Positions 31,873 to 43,758 of a DNA stretch of 64,000 nucleotides are shown here, piece after piece; within the stretch, counting starts at the first letter, position 1, and each line of letters opens with the position of its first letter. Position numbers and translations under genes: made by a program. The DNA is from Salvia splendens (Eukaryota > Streptophyta > Magnoliopsida > Lamiales > Lamiaceae), in the NCBI RefSeq assembly GCF_004379255.2, contig NC_056048.1, positions 14,159,197-14,223,196 of the forward strand, read 5' to 3'. The notes below the pieces were generated by a model. It was not told where the DNA came from. It did not search any database and was given only the letters and a program-made list of their open reading frames with translations.

Positions 31873-32730
31873 TGTGAATCTTAAGGATTCAATAAACATA
31901 TGTTGCCCGGATTTGTTCTTGCAATAATATCCAATAACCCAAACAAGAAATATGACAATAAAAAGATGGAAAAGAAGAAGAAGATGATAAGTGTTATGAT
32001 TTAGATTCAAGCTCAAGAAAGAAAAACCCAATGGCTACTTTCACAAACAAAAACCTAATGGCTCCACCAACTAGCAACACAAGAACTAGCAAGCATACCT
32101 TAACAAATAATCTAAGCCCGGCAATAGATTAAATGCAACCACAAGGGATTTTGGATAAATCTTCAATGATGAAGATGGGTGCTCCAATGGAGTCTTTGTT
32201 CTTCAATAATGTTCAAAAGTCCCCCCACAAAACCGTAGACATTGGTATTTATACAAGGGACTAAAAGTGCTAAATAAAAGAGACAAAAAGAGTCCAAAAA
32301 CGCAAGTCGCGCAACACGCCCGGTCGGGCGTTTTGGCTCATGCAAAACGCCCGGTCGAGCGAACTTTCTGGAATTCGCGACCAAAAACTGACAGAACGCC
32401 CGGTCGGGCGTTTTCCCCTTGAAAATCGCCCGGTCGGGCGATTTCTCTGGAATCCTCCAAAAGCACTATCTTCGTCTTCAAAAGGGCTTCGCGTGAGTAT
32501 CTTAAACGTCCCAATCGGAGTCCGGATGAGAGAGTTATGACCATTATACGAAAGTCGCGCAGTGAGGGGCAAATGACTCCATAAGAAATGTTTGGATGGG
32601 CGTCGCTTCCGTTCCCTCCCCCCACGAGGCCTTGAGCACCTTGACATGTCTCCACCCTCTTTTCGGACCCCAATCAACCCACGGCCCTCGACATCGTTGT
32701 ATTTTATGATTGTGAATACCCGGATTCACA
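31873..32730 (-). repeat. 3' LTR (858 bp) of the TR-GAG element
   Basis: It begins and ends with the 8-bp inverted pair TGTGAATC / GATTCACA. Between 32,315 and 32,445 it has four copies of a GCCCGGTCGGGCG-type palindrome with linkers. The right LTR lacks one linker of roughly 36 bases, deleted between two palindromes. Confidence 0.9.
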
Positions 32731-34298
32731 TCATCCTCTCCTTCTTTGTGAAAGGATTTGTCCTCAAATCCGGTTCTTCGATTTTTCTTTGGGACACTCG
32801 GGTTCACATCATCCTCTCCTTCTTTTGAAGGATTTGTCCTCAAATCCCGATCAAGTACACCTACAAAATCGAGCGAGTCCAAATCAAATATCATAGTACA
32901 ATACAAGAGGTTGATTTCACTTTGGAACCCAAAAGATATTTCACAAACAAGGAGATGGTTCTCACAATCACAATCAACGAACCAACTTCCACTATCACAT
33001 TCAAAAACGAATTTAGCAATGAGAACAAAGGAGACCTCAATCTTAAGATTATTTTCTTGAAGCTTACAAGGAATTATGCCAAATATAGAATCAAGTTTGT
33101 CAACATGATGCTTACTTAATTGCTCCAATACTTTGAAGAAGTGATCATTATTATGAGAATAATGTGACCAAAAATCATTGTGCATAGCATGTAGGGTATG
33201 CTCAACACAAGACATGTGAACCTTGTATAACACCACATGAATCTTGTAAAACATAATATCAATTAACATAAGAAACTTATAAAAATAAGTCTCTCTCAAT
33301 TGCTCTAACAATTTCAAGACATGGGCACACACATGGGAACAATGCATTACTATGACTTTAATCACAACATAACCCACAAAAGACATGTGAGTGGAAAAGT
33401 CCTTCACAAAACAACCATAGAACATCCCAATCCCATTGAAGGGTCTAACCATTTTGCAATGAAAACATAGCAAATACCAAGTTCTAAAGTCATCAACATT
33501 CTCATCCACATGTTTATGAAACTTAAAATTGCGAATAAGTGAAGGCTTAGACATCTTAGTATGCAAGGAAGTCATTTCATCTTTCAAGTTAGAATCCAAA
33601 ATCGAAATAACATACTAATCAATGCTTGGATTTCTCAAGAAGGGGTCAACATAAGATGAAAATATGGACTTGGTATTCAAATATTCAAGCTCTTGATGCC
33701 ACAAATCACCAATGACAAAGCTATCATCACAAGCCGGCTTTTCAAAATCAATCTTATTCACATGTGTCACTCTTGAATTTACAAACTCATGCTTTAAGTA
33801 CAAGATAGGCTCAACATGGTTCAAATCAATTTTGCAAATTAAGTTATTGTCCAACACATCAATCTTATCTAAGCACTTCAAAGAAACATCACAAGGAAGC
33901 AAGGATAGTGTACTTGAACCTTGGGCAATGAGTTCTTCGACTTGCTCTTGTTCCTCTTGATCATTTTTCGGTGAGGTAGTTTCCAAGCCATTTGCATCAT
34001 GATGTCTCACTTCCATGTCTTCAATTTTACTCACTATAAAAGGCTCATCAACACAAAAAGAAATATAAGAAGTGTTAGTGGGTAAAAGTTTATATTTCTC
34101 ACCAAGGGCAAAAAGCAAAGGATTATCTAGTGCCCACCCAAGGTTGACCTTATAATCTAACAAGCCACTTTTTTTTCTCACATGCTTGTAGTTTTCCTCT
34201 CTTGATAGCTTTGATTCACACTCACCCCCACCACTCTCTCTTGGCTTTTGCGTCTCACATTTTTGCCTTTTCTCACACTCTATTGGCTTTTGAAGCAT
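32544..34298 (-). CDS. Two retrotransposon ORFs of unknown function (227 and 351 residues)
   Basis: ORF 34,298-33,615 is charged and Glu/Lys-rich. ORF 33,599-32,544 is Cys/His/Phe-rich in its middle and ends with DLRTNPSKEGEDDVNP, a phrase typical of the last residues of plant gypsy polyproteins, here present twice in degenerate form because the purine tract is duplicated. The second ORF runs into the LTR. They lie in order after the gag-like ORF, nearly in one line, with single stops between. They look like a decayed polyprotein replacement region with no enzyme motif. Confidence 0.5.
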
Positions 34299-34309
34299 GC
34301 CCTCACTCT

Positions 34310-35137
34310 CTAGCTTTTCTCTTTCTCTCGATCCTCTCTCAAGTGCCTGTTTCCATTAGCAACCTCATGTAGCTTTGGTTCGGTGTTCAAGATTTGAAGG
34401 GCATTCAACGGTTCACATTCGTCTTCGGCTTCCACTATGCTTGACACACCATCATTGAAAGTTGGGTGTGTGTCTTCTTCATATATGGCCGTAGACTCTT
34501 TTTCATCGTCACATTGCTCTTCATTTTCGTTGGCAATAAAATCCACCCTATATTTGACACGCTCTTTAACAATGCGATTAACATTGTCACGCTCACTTTG
34601 AATCAAGCTCTTTGAAGGAGGGAAATTGGATGACAACCACGACGAAACCTTCGTGTGATAGCTAGGATGAGATAAGTCCACCTTCTTTGGTGGGACACTT
34701 CTTCCGCTTGTGCCACAACCATAATGTTGAGAGTTTGAGCTCTTCCTTGCTTTACTTGAGGTTTCTTCCCCCATTAGCCACTCATACACCTTATGATGAC
34801 CATGATCCCTCATCCCCCTAGAGTGTGACTCTCCATGGAACTTTGGAATTCGTTCCCTTCTACTCCCTCTATCAAGTCCATCATCATGGTACCTTGAGTT
34901 GTAGCCACTCCAATCATGTCTCTCTCGGTCACTAGGTGCTATGGAATGGTTATGCCTAACTCGATCTCTGAGGAGGGCTATATCCTCATGAAAAGTCGTA
35001 AATCCTCCTTGCATAGCATTCACATTGTCCCGCACCTCGTGCATCTCCTTCATGATTGAGGAGAACATCTCTTCGATAGTAACATCGGATGGTGAGGCAA
35101 CTTGATTTATAGGCGAGTCATGCCTAGAGTTCACCAT
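34310..35137 (-). CDS. Gag-like protein of the TR-GAG element
   Basis: The 275-residue frame begins MVNSRHDSPINQ. It has a predicted coiled stretch (EEMFSSIMKEMHEVRDNVNA), an Arg/Asp-rich region, and the motif RRERIPKFHGESH, which matches the IPKFHG start of the plant retrotransposon gag domain. After this the usual gag fold is missing: the frame jumps to a basic region and then an acidic C-terminus. No zinc knuckle is present. The start lies about 550 bases after the primer-binding site, as expected for gag. Function as a capsid protein is doubtful. Confidence 0.65.
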   Translation of the reverse strand: MVNSRHDSPINQVASPSDVTIEEMFSSIMKEMHEVRDNVNAMQGGFTTFHEDIALLRDRVRHNHSIAPSDRERHDWSGYNSRYHDDGLDRGSRRERIPKFHGESHSRGMRDHGHHKVYEWLMGEETSSKARKSSNSQHYGCGTSGRSVPPKKVDLSHPSYHTKVSSWLSSNFPPSKSLIQSERDNVNRIVKERVKYRVDFIANENEEQCDDEKESTAIYEEDTHPTFNDGVSSIVEAEDECEPLNALQILNTEPKLHEVANGNRHLREDREKEKS

Positions 35138-35689
35138 TTCAAGTACCTACAAAACAAATTGCACAAGACTAGGGACAAGTCCCTTTTGTTAGTAACACAA
35201 ACAACGCACACACTCAAGAATGGAGATTTTAGGGAGGAGCTCACTTCCCAACCCACAAAGCATGTCCCCAATTCCCCAAACTCACACCCAAAATCTCTCG
35301 GAAGGCTTAGAGATTTAGTGGCTAGATACTCTCTCTCACTTGCTCTCGACGATGTAATCTCAAGGGTTGCACAAATAGCACAAACAAGATATACAACTAG
35401 GCAAGTGAAAACTAGTCCAAGAAGCCACAAGATAAGTGAAAGTAGGGTGCTAGGCCAATGGGACAAATCAACAAACAATTTGTGTGCACAATTTCACCCA
35501 ACAACAATAGACCCAACAATTGATTCAATTTTGGTCTACAACTTTGGAATAATCAATTTGGCATACCCAACAATATGTATACCGATTTATAGCTAAAGCC
35601 CGTGGATATATTTTGAAGTATCACTTTTTTTTTCTTTCTTTCTTTTTTTTTTTGATAAATTTCTAACAATTACAAGAACAAGAACCAAT

Positions 35690-35703
35690 GGCTCTTGATA
35701 CCA
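35690..35703 (-). other. Primer-binding site of the TR-GAG element
   Basis: In reverse it reads TGGTATCAAGAGCC, close to the initiator methionine tRNA 3' complement TGGTATCAGAGCC with one inserted A. It lies 5 bases inside the right LTR. Confidence 0.85.
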
Positions 35704-35708
35704 AATAA

Positions 35709-36537
35709 TGTGAATCTTAAGGATTCAATAAACATATGTTGTCCGGATTTGTTCTTGCAATAATATCCAATAACCCAAACAAGAAATATGACAATAAAAA
35801 GATGGAAAAGAAGAAGAAGATGATAAGTGTTATGATTTAGATTCAAGCTCAAGAAAGAAAAACCCAATGGCTACTTTCACAAACAAAAACCTAATGGCTC
35901 CACCAACTAGCAACACAAGAACTAGCAAGCATACCTTAACAAATAATCTAAGCCCGGCAATAGATTAAATGTAACCACAAGGGATTTTGGATAAATCTTC
36001 AATGATGAAGATGGGTGCTCCAATGGAGCCTTTGTTCTTCAATAATGTTCAAAAGTCCCCCCCCCCCAAAACCCTAGACATTGGTATTTATACAAGGGAC
36101 TAAAAGTGCTAAATAAAAGAAACAAAAAGAGTCCAAAAACACAAGTCGCGCAACACGCCCGGTCGAGCGAACTTTCTGGAATTCGCGACCAAAAACTGAC
36201 AGAACACCCGGTCGGGCGTTTTCCCCTTGAAAATCGCCCGGTCGGGCGATTTCTCTGGAATCCTCCAAAAGCACTATCTTCGTCTTCGAAAGGGCTTCGC
36301 GTGAGTATCTTAAACGCCCCAATCGGAGTCCGGATGAGAGAGTTATGACCATTATACGAAAGTCGCGCAGTGAGGGGCAAATGACTCCATAAGAAATGTT
36401 TGGACGGGCGTCGCTTCCGTTCCCTCCCCCCACGAGGCCTTGAGCACCTTGACATGTCTCCACCCTCTTTTCGGACCCCAATTAACCCACGGCCCTCGAC
36501 ATCGTTGTATTTTATGATTGTGAATACCCGGATTCAC
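35709..36537 (-). repeat. 5' LTR (829 bp) of the TR-GAG element
   Basis: Nearly identical to the left LTR, with a deleted palindrome linker near 36,160, a longer C-run near 36,060 and scattered substitutions. The distal end is GATTCAC followed by TTCAG, so the last base differs from the other copy. Confidence 0.9.
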
Positions 36538-37430
36538 TTCAGAATTAGTTGCCTTGAAGTTGTTCATTGATCCTAGGATTCTACATTCTTTTATATAGTC
36601 TTTTCAAAGCATATATACTTGTTCTTGTTTTATTTGATGTTTTAATTGTTTTTAATTTAATTGAATTAGTAGTTTTTTTAAAAAAAACTCAATTTAATTT
36701 TCTAGATAGTAGTTAAGGTTGATTCGTGGTACTTAAGTTGACTGATTGAGGAATACGATACTCTTACTTGCCATGGTTGCATTAGCCTCACAACTAATGC
36801 ACGCTTGTGAGATAGCTTTAGTAGTAAAATAAAAGCGATCCAACTACCACTCAAAAATTCATACACAATCTGATAATATCGATACACACAACCTCGACAA
36901 TAAATATTTTTAAATGAAGACATGGACTGGTCAAACACGTAAATGGAATTGAACTTAACGCTTTTAATTTGCTAACTTGTCGTTAACCACGAAAACAGAG
37001 GACGGAGATTAAGAAAAGACAAAGCCAAGTTGGAGTTATAGGTTTTTATCAAAAACTTCGATGAAGGAAATAATAAATGAGAAAATATTTTTTAAAATAC
37101 TAAGAATGATTACTTTTCCAGTTTCATTAAAAATCAAACAAACACTGGAATTTAAAAATTTAAGGAATCAGATTACTTTCCCAAAATAAACATGGTCAAT
37201 GTGATATAGAGATAAACACTAGCCAGACGTAATATAACCCAATGAAGAATGGAGAAATTAAACAGAAATAAACTGAAACGAAAATACAAATTAGAAACAA
37301 TAAATCGTAGATGTAATTTGTAAGCCGAGTGGAGGAGTCCTCTTTCTGCAAGACGAGATACGCCCTGGTAGTGCTCTCGGATTGACGTGTCGTCTCCAAA
37401 TATAAAACGACTTCGTCTTATTCATTGCAG
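36538..37430. other. Repeat-like intergenic sequence
   Basis: Around 36,720-36,860 the sequence resembles leader regions seen between LTR and gag in plant retrotransposons, but no borders were found. The rest is AT-rich. No gene can be supported. Confidence 0.3.
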
Positions 37431-38110
37431 CACCGCAAACGGAACAAGCTCCGGTGAACCGGATGATAGTGAGGGCAGAGCTTCGACGGAAGACTATGCA
37501 GAGAGAGAGCGCTTTGCAATGCTATGCTTAGTGTAGTGTGAGGTATACAATGCATGGAGTGACTGCCTATTTATAGGCCAAGTCCCCTCATTGGGTGATG
37601 ATGGAGTCAACAACCATTATGTGCGTCATGATGGCTCGACTGTAACCGTCGGGGGTTACAAGCTGTTACGGAAGCTGAAGAGACATCATGCATCTCGACA
37701 GGCTACACGACGGGATTCATCGTGGACCTTTTGGCACACGATGCACCGGGGTCCATCGGGAATCTTTTGTCACCGGCTATGCGTTGAGGCCCATGTGGAC
37801 CGATTTTGACCCGCTATGTGTCGGGGTCCATCATGGACCTTTTAGCACCCGTTGTGCATCTGGGTCTAACGTGGACCTTTTAGCACCCGCTATGTGTCAG
37901 GTTCTTCATGGACCTTTTGACACATGACACATGGTACACGACACGGTTAACTGAGCACGGGTCACAGGACATGGTGCACAGAGGCGGCTCGCGGCGAGGC
38001 AGCGTGCGCATGTGGGCTCTACCGCCCATCTTAGTCCACGATAATTATTACACGTAATAATTAATCTTATTAAATACATGTTTAATAAGGTTCTCCCCAC
38101 CAATGTGGGA
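37430..38110 (-). mobile_element. Probable LTR fragment with internal 54-bp tandem repeats
   Basis: On the minus strand it starts with CCCACATTGGTGGGGAGAAC, a style common at the start of plant LTRs, and reaches a TATA-like box (CCTATAAATAGGC at 37,566-37,579). Between 37,718 and 37,920 a phrase of roughly 54 bases (GGACCTTTTAGCACCCGCTA, TGTGTCGGGGTCCATC) repeats about four times. No partner LTR or target duplication was found. Confidence 0.4.
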
Positions 38111-39046
38111 TAATTAACTCTTTTAATTAATCCATTTGTTTGATCTAATAGCTCCTTTATAACTCACAATTGTGACAAACTTTAATTCATGATTTCTCAT
38201 TCGTCGGGGAATCGATTTAGAGAAAATGAATATACCACGCTCATCTATTCAGAAATATATCTCCCACTTTTTAAAAGGCCCAAATCCTAAAACTAAAAGT
38301 AGCCCAAGCCCAAGACTTCCAACAATTAAATCAAAAAAAAAGAGAGAGAACAAACCAACTAAAATAAAATACTCCCAGATCACTAATACGTCTTCTTCCA
38401 TCCCCAATGACTACTCCCTCTCTCTCAATATCTTCCCCCACAGTGACTAACACCCAAATTGTGATGCCTCCTCTCCTCTCTCTCTCAACTCTTGCTCGCT
38501 GCCGGCGATTGGTACCATCGCAGCTCCACCGTGAGACGCCGGCGTGCAGCGATTCCTCCCCACCGCCGTTTCTGCCTCCGTCCGTCCAGCCGTCGCGCTC
38601 CAACACAACAGGTACGTTCCCCTCCCCTTTCTAATCTTTAATTCATACTTTTATTCATCAAATTTATTCAAATTCAAGGCTGTTAGAAAGGATCGGGAGT
38701 CGATTTTGTTCAAAGGGGCTAAAGCACTTCAACAACAGGAATTAAAGATTGGGACTTTCACATTCATGTGTTATCAAAAGGATTTCCAAACGTGTGAACT
38801 ATTGAATGGTATGCCGTGAAATTCAGAAGGTAGAGAGTTCAGAATTTGGGGAATTATACCTTTCGGAGAACAGGATTTGCCAACAAACAGGGAAATTGAA
38901 ATCACGATCCTCTTGGTTTCAAACTTGTTGGAAGGAAGAAACTGCAGTGGCTTCCCTCTCGGTTTTCTCTCTATTCCTTTTTCGGAATTTCTCTGGGATT
39001 ACTGTGAAGCTTGTGGAATATATCTCTACTTAGAAAGATTTGGCTA
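38110..39046 (+). other. Possible remnant of a gene start
   Basis: At 38,400-38,610 a CT-rich leader and a GC-richer open stretch end at a possible GT donor (ACAGGTACGT, near 38,610). A short open stretch follows at 38,670-38,820. The composition looks like a 5' exon, but I recognise no protein, and the region may be a fragment. Confidence 0.25.
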
Positions 39047-40039
39047 AGACTATCTCCATCCGTGACACTCACCCAACCCAACCTCAATCAATTTTTTAAT
39101 AAAATATTCATTTCTCTATCCTCCACATACACAACTCTCCATCAATTCAACCTCATCAACATTTTTGCTTCCATTAGTAACTCCAACCCAATTAAATATT
39201 TTCTTTTTCATATATTTTATATTAATATTTTAATTTATAATTAATTTAGATATATTAAATAATGTCTAACAATTATAATAAAAAAATATATGATTCAAAT
39301 TTAAAACATAAAATATTAGATATTCAAATAATTAAAGCACAATATAATAACAAATTACACACATTAAAAAATACAAGGCGATAATAGAAATAAACAAACC
39401 AAAATACAAATGAAGAGTGAAAAAAAAACTAACTTAACCAAGATAAACATTAGTACATATTTAATTGTTTGTGCCAAATTTAATCCAAATGTGCTCAATC
39501 AAATCTTCTCGAAGAGCAATATGAGCTTCTCTATTGCGGAGTTGAGCTCGATTAGTCATATATGATGACAAGCTCTCGATCCGTTGAGTGGAATAGCGAA
39601 AGGCTTCAACATTTTCTTCATGTACTCTTGTATGCGTATCTTGAATAAACTCAGTGGCATCATAATAATTTTGATATGTATCACGTTCATCTTCTACTAT
39701 CATATTATGCATGATGATACAAGCCATCATAATTTTTCCCATCAAAATCTTATCCCATACAAGACACGGCATTCGCAAAAATGCAAAACGTGCTTGTAGG
39801 ACTCCAAATGCTCGCTCAACATCTTTTCTGATAGACTCTTGGTGTTGAGCAAACAACTTATGCTTTTGAGTTTGTGGAGAAGTGATTGACTTGACAAATG
39901 TAGCCCATGCAGGATATATGCCATCAGTAAGATAATATGCCCTATTATATTGATGACCATTCACTACGTAATTAACATATGGTGCTCGACCTTCTAAGAC
40001 ATCATCAAAAACAGGAGACCGATGGAGTACATTAATATC

Positions 40040-40927
40040 CAGTGACGGAAGCAGAAAATTAAGTAAGCCGGGGCTCAAATTTTGAAAAATAATGCTCCCT
40101 CCGTCCTCAAAGAATATGCACTTTGGGTTCTGCGCGAGTTTTAATGTAAAATTTAGACCTAGTGATTCGGTCGGTTCGGTCCTGACAGAACCGATTAGTC
40201 AGTTAACCGACTCCCACTTTGGAGAATAGATCCTACCTCATTAGAAAAGAAAAGACTTTCCAAAATTAGAAAGTGCATATTTTTGTGGGACGGACTAAAA
40301 AGGAAAGAATACGTATTCTTGTGGGACGGAAGGAATAATATTTAAATATTAAAAATAATAATATTAAATTATTTAATTTTGCATATGACTGTTTTCGTAG
40401 TCCTATGTCACTATTTATATTTTCCGCATTAGATTCAACACTTGCAACATTAACTCTTTCATACTACAATTAGTTGAAACACTTAGTTGAATCATTCCTT
40501 GATTTTTAAAAAAAATACCGATACACAACTACTACTAATAACAACAAGATTTCTTAGATAATATATTCACATATTAATAAATTTAATAACTAAAACTTGC
40601 ACAATTCAAACAATTTATACTATTTCTAAGCACTATAAAAATAATTTTATACTAATTCTAATTCCAATTATGCCAAGCCCAAGTGCATCATTAGTTTTTA
40701 TAGCCCAAAAATAAAAGCAGCCCAGCAATAAACGCAGCCCAAAATTAATAAGCCCAGCCCTTATCTTCTCCAACCTAGTTCCATTTTCAATTTCACAGAT
40801 GCAGCGGCGCTTGAAGCTCTGGGGCGGAGACCGGTCGGAGAACAACCGTATTAGGGAAGGGTTGGAGTCTGGTGCCCGCCAAGCCCCCGCTGGCGCTTGG
40901 GCTTGGCCCTATGTGGTTCCGTCGCTG
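40040..40927 (+). mobile_element. hAT-type element, 888 bp, inside the Harbinger transposase
   Basis: It starts CAGTGACGGAAGCAGAAAAT and ends GGTTCCGTCGCTG, an inverted pair. The flanks are TTAATATC at 40,032-40,039 and 40,928-40,935, an 8-bp duplication, the hallmark of hAT. Start and end resemble common plant hAT MITEs (CAGTGGCGGAGCC type). It has no transposase and hosts a Stowaway at 40,095-40,335. Confidence 0.92.
40095..40335 (+). mobile_element. Stowaway MITE inside the hAT element
   Basis: Ends CTCCCTCCGTCC and, in reverse, TTCCTTCCGTCCCACAAGAA are inverted, sharing the AAGAATA-GCAC block further in. It is the innermost of three nested insertions. Confidence 0.85.
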
Positions 40928-42061
40928 TTAATATCATTGCACGAACCTGGAGTCCCAAAGAATGCATGCCATATCCATAAGTCGTATGAAGCCACAACTT
41001 CCAAAATGATCGTTGGTTTACCACTTCTCCCTGTATATTGTCCAGCCCATGCGTTAGGACAATTCTTCCATTCCCAATGCATGTAGTCTATATTCCCAAT
41101 CATGCCTGGAAAACCAAGTTCATTTGCTACATATAGAAGGCTAGCCAGATCTTGTTCAGTAGGTCTTCTAAGATATGTGGCACCAAAACATGAAATAACA
41201 CCTTCAACGAAATGTATTAGAGAATCTCTCGTCACCGTTGAACTCATCCGCAAATATTCATCAACGACATCGGATGATGTCCCATACGCTAACACCCGCA
41301 TAGCTCCGGTACATTTCTGTGAATACTCAGGATTTGAAAATGATTGGGGATTCTGATAAGGTGGTGCAAAATTTGGGAAATTTTGCGAACTTGGAAATTC
41401 TGATGATTGTTGATAATTTTGGGAATTAAAATAGTTTGGGAAACAAGGGCGATAATTTGGATGATTTGGATCCATAAAACCAAATTTATCAAAACAATAA
41501 TGAAAGGGCGATAATTTGGTTGCTTTTGTGATGAGTTCTACTTGTTAAGTGGGATATATAGAAAAGTGAAGCACAATGTAGTAGCAAATAATAAATAATA
41601 AAAAATAAAAATAAAATAATAAAAAATGAAGTAGTTCACGTCATTTTGTGGAAGAGTGGCTCACATGATTTTTTTGGAAGAATAATTCACATGATATTTG
41701 AAAAGATATACAGAGATAGATGTAATAATCATTGAAATTTTTTTTAATAATTAATAAAACAATCAAAATTTAATGTAGTGCAAAATTTTCAAGATTGAAA
41801 ATGTGATGTAGAATTATATTGTTATTGTGCAAATTTATTACAACATACATGTATTCCAATAATCAAGTAATAAAAATAAATCAATAATAAAAAGTGAAAA
41901 ATAAAAATAAAAAAGAAATCAATATTCAGCCAATAATATGAAGACATGTGGCATGTGCCCCTCACTTTTTCTAGTGGCAGCAGGCTGCTCTCGAGAGATG
42001 AGGGGCGATTGCCTGAAATTATTTTACAATTACTTTTATTTATACGTATTTTGTCTTTTAT

Positions 42062-42411
42062 GTGTGACATTGTCTAGAATGTCACTGTTGGAGGTAGTCT
42101 AATTATATTCCTCTTTTTCAGGGCGGGGGAGAGAAATTTGAGGTAACTGATTTGAAAAGTGGGACAAGTGGCTTCAACTAAATAAAAGAATTGGGCTAGC
42201 AAAAGAATTATTTCCTAGGCCCATATGCAAATTCCTTTTCCATCGTCAATAAAACATGTTTTGTTCTTTGGTTTTTCAGTCGCATCTTTCTTATTGGTTT
42301 ATAAGTCGAGTCCTTCAAACGTATAAAGAACTTGGGCTTTAAAAAACACTGGTTGTACAAACGACGTCTTTGAGAATAAATAAAAAGGTAGAAAAAGTCG
42401 GGGTGTTACAA
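42062..42411 (-). mobile_element. LTR fragment of the Tekay-like family
   Basis: It ends AGAAAAAGTCGGGGTGTTAC then A, the same end as the LTR at 59,895. Only about 350 bases are present, so it is a truncated LTR. The left limit is approximate. Confidence 0.55.
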
Positions 42412-42949
42412 TAATGATTTCTTATATTCTACGAATAGGATTGCGAGTCTAGCTTCTTACATAAAAAATAAAGCACAACTTCTAAAAAGAGAAGCTCACA
42501 AACTCTGCTAGACGATTTGGTTGAGCAATTGAATGTCTAGTTTTCATCTTATGTATGAGCACCAATTATGTATTTTCAATTTTGTATTTCAATTATTGTA
42601 ATTTATGTTTTTTATTTGTTTGTCTTTATAATTATTAGTTTGTCATTTATTGTGTTTTTTAATAAATTTTATTATGCAATAATAAATATTCATGTAATAA
42701 TATTATTATTAAAAAAATAATATAAAAATAAATATATAATGGTGTGGTTTGGTGGTTATTGATAAATCATGAAAATAGTTAAGGTTGAGTTGGATGAATA
42801 TTGATGATGTGGAAGATGATGTGGAGGAGATAGAAATGAATTAAATATTGAAGAAGTGGATGGTTTGGTTGGGTTAGATGGTTGCTGATAAACATGGTCT
42901 TAACACTTGTTCTGATGGTTGAGTTTATTTATCTTGTGAAAAACATATA

Positions 42950-43179
42950 CTCCATCTGTCCTACAAGAATATGCATTTTCTTTTTTTTAGTTCATCCTAC
43001 AAGAATATGTCATTTCTAATTTTAAAAAGTCTGTTCTCTCTAATGAGGTGAGAGTGAGACTCAATACTCAATAACAATACTTTAATTACTTTTTCCCTCG
43101 GCCTCTCTTTTACTTTATCAATTTACAATAAAAACTCGTGTCAAATTCAAAGTGCATATTCTTAAAAAAAACGAAGGAA
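42950..43179 (+). mobile_element. Stowaway-like MITE upstream of UBP26
   Basis: Ends CTCCATCTGTCCTACAAGAA and, in reverse, ATTCCTTCG with AAGAATATGCAC are inverted repeats with TA flanks. The interior is T/C-rich. It ends about 580 bases before the UBP26 start codon. Confidence 0.8.
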
Positions 43180-43758
43180 TTATACAGTAAAACATACTAC
43201 TAATGTTGGGGTTCCAATGGAAACCCCAGCCCCTCTGCCAATGTTTCGATTCATTCTTGATTGAGCACAACAAAATCTTAAGCTCGACATTTTTTTAAGA
43301 TTTGGCATGCTTTGTCAACACGCAATTTAGTTCACAAAGTCGAAATTATTGTTTCGATTCTGGACATAAGTCATAATCTTAAGCTTTTACTTAAGCGGCT
43401 CGCTCCATGGTAAAAAAGGGAAAATAAGAAGCAGAGAATTCCAAAAACGCATGACACGTATGCATAGACTAGCTGAGGTGGCGGCACCTGTTCATATGGA
43501 AAGCAAATCCACAAAAGAGAATCAATAATAAAAAATAAAAAAATAAAAGAAAAGGAGAAGTCTACTCCCAAAACCTCTCTCGCTCCAAACCGATTCTCCG
43601 TATCCCGATCGCTACGAATTATTTCACCTCTTTCAATCGTGGCGGCATCTTTTCTGATCGGTTTCAATATCAAAAGTACTGTTTTGTAAATTTTGGGGGT
43701 TTTTTGGCTTTCAATTTTGAGTGATTTGTCTTTTAGGGTGGGAAAAAATAGGTCGAAG
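43180..43758 (+). promoter_or_regulatory. UBP26 upstream region and 5' leader
   Basis: The stretch from about 43,560 is C/T-rich (TCCCAAAACCTCTCTCGCTC) as in plant 5' leaders and runs to the ATG at 43,759. No clear TATA box is visible; the transcription start is not fixed. Confidence 0.45.

Larger units (their letters stand above)
31873..36537 (-). mobile_element. Non-autonomous LTR retrotransposon with gag-like ORFs (TR-GAG type)
   Basis: Direct repeats at 31,873-32,730 and 35,709-36,537 flank a 3.0-kb interior. On the minus strand a primer-binding site TGGTATCAAGAGCC (35,690-35,703) lies 5 bases from the right LTR and a purine tract precedes the left LTR, so transcription runs right to left. 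A gag-like gene and two more ORFs follow; no reverse transcriptase, RNase H, protease or integrase motif was seen, so it would depend on another element. No target duplication is visible (TTTAA left, TTCAG right), suggesting later change or recombination. Confidence 0.85.
39461..41475 (-). pseudogene. PIF/Harbinger transposase fused to the start of ORF1, split by a hAT element
   Basis: The upstream part (41,475-40,928) begins MDPNHPNYRPCFPNYFNSQN, an Asn/Pro/Gln-rich start typical of the Myb-like ORF1 of plant Harbinger elements. It then runs into KCTGAMRVLAYGTSSDVVDE, GATYLRRPTEQDL, GNIDYMHWEWKNCPNAW and FFGTPGSCNDIN of the DDE transposase (DDE_Tnp_4). The downstream part (40,039-39,461) continues INVLHRSPVFDDVLEG, AYYLTDGIYPAW, and RKDVERAFGVLQARFAF. 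Removing the hAT insert and one copy of its 8-bp duplication joins CNDIN to VLHRSPVF in frame. The jump from ORF1 to transposase implies an internal deletion that lost most of ORF1 and the transposase N-terminus. It would not be active. Confidence 0.9.
39050..42889 (-). mobile_element. PIF/Harbinger transposon, decayed and invaded
   Basis: The ends GACTATCTCCATC (after TAA, about 39,050) and, in reverse, GACCATGTTTATC (about 42,890) are weak inverted repeats flanked by TAA and TTA. Inside, on the minus strand, are a transposase gene and the start of the accompanying Myb-like ORF. The element is broken by a hAT element (40,040-40,927) and an LTR fragment (about 42,062-42,411). Positions 41,490-42,060 and 42,412-42,890 are AT-rich non-coding parts. 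Confidence 0.65.

Noticed and set aside
35102..35596. A plus frame of 164 residues
   Set aside because: It overlaps the leader of the minus-strand retrotransposon and shows no domain.
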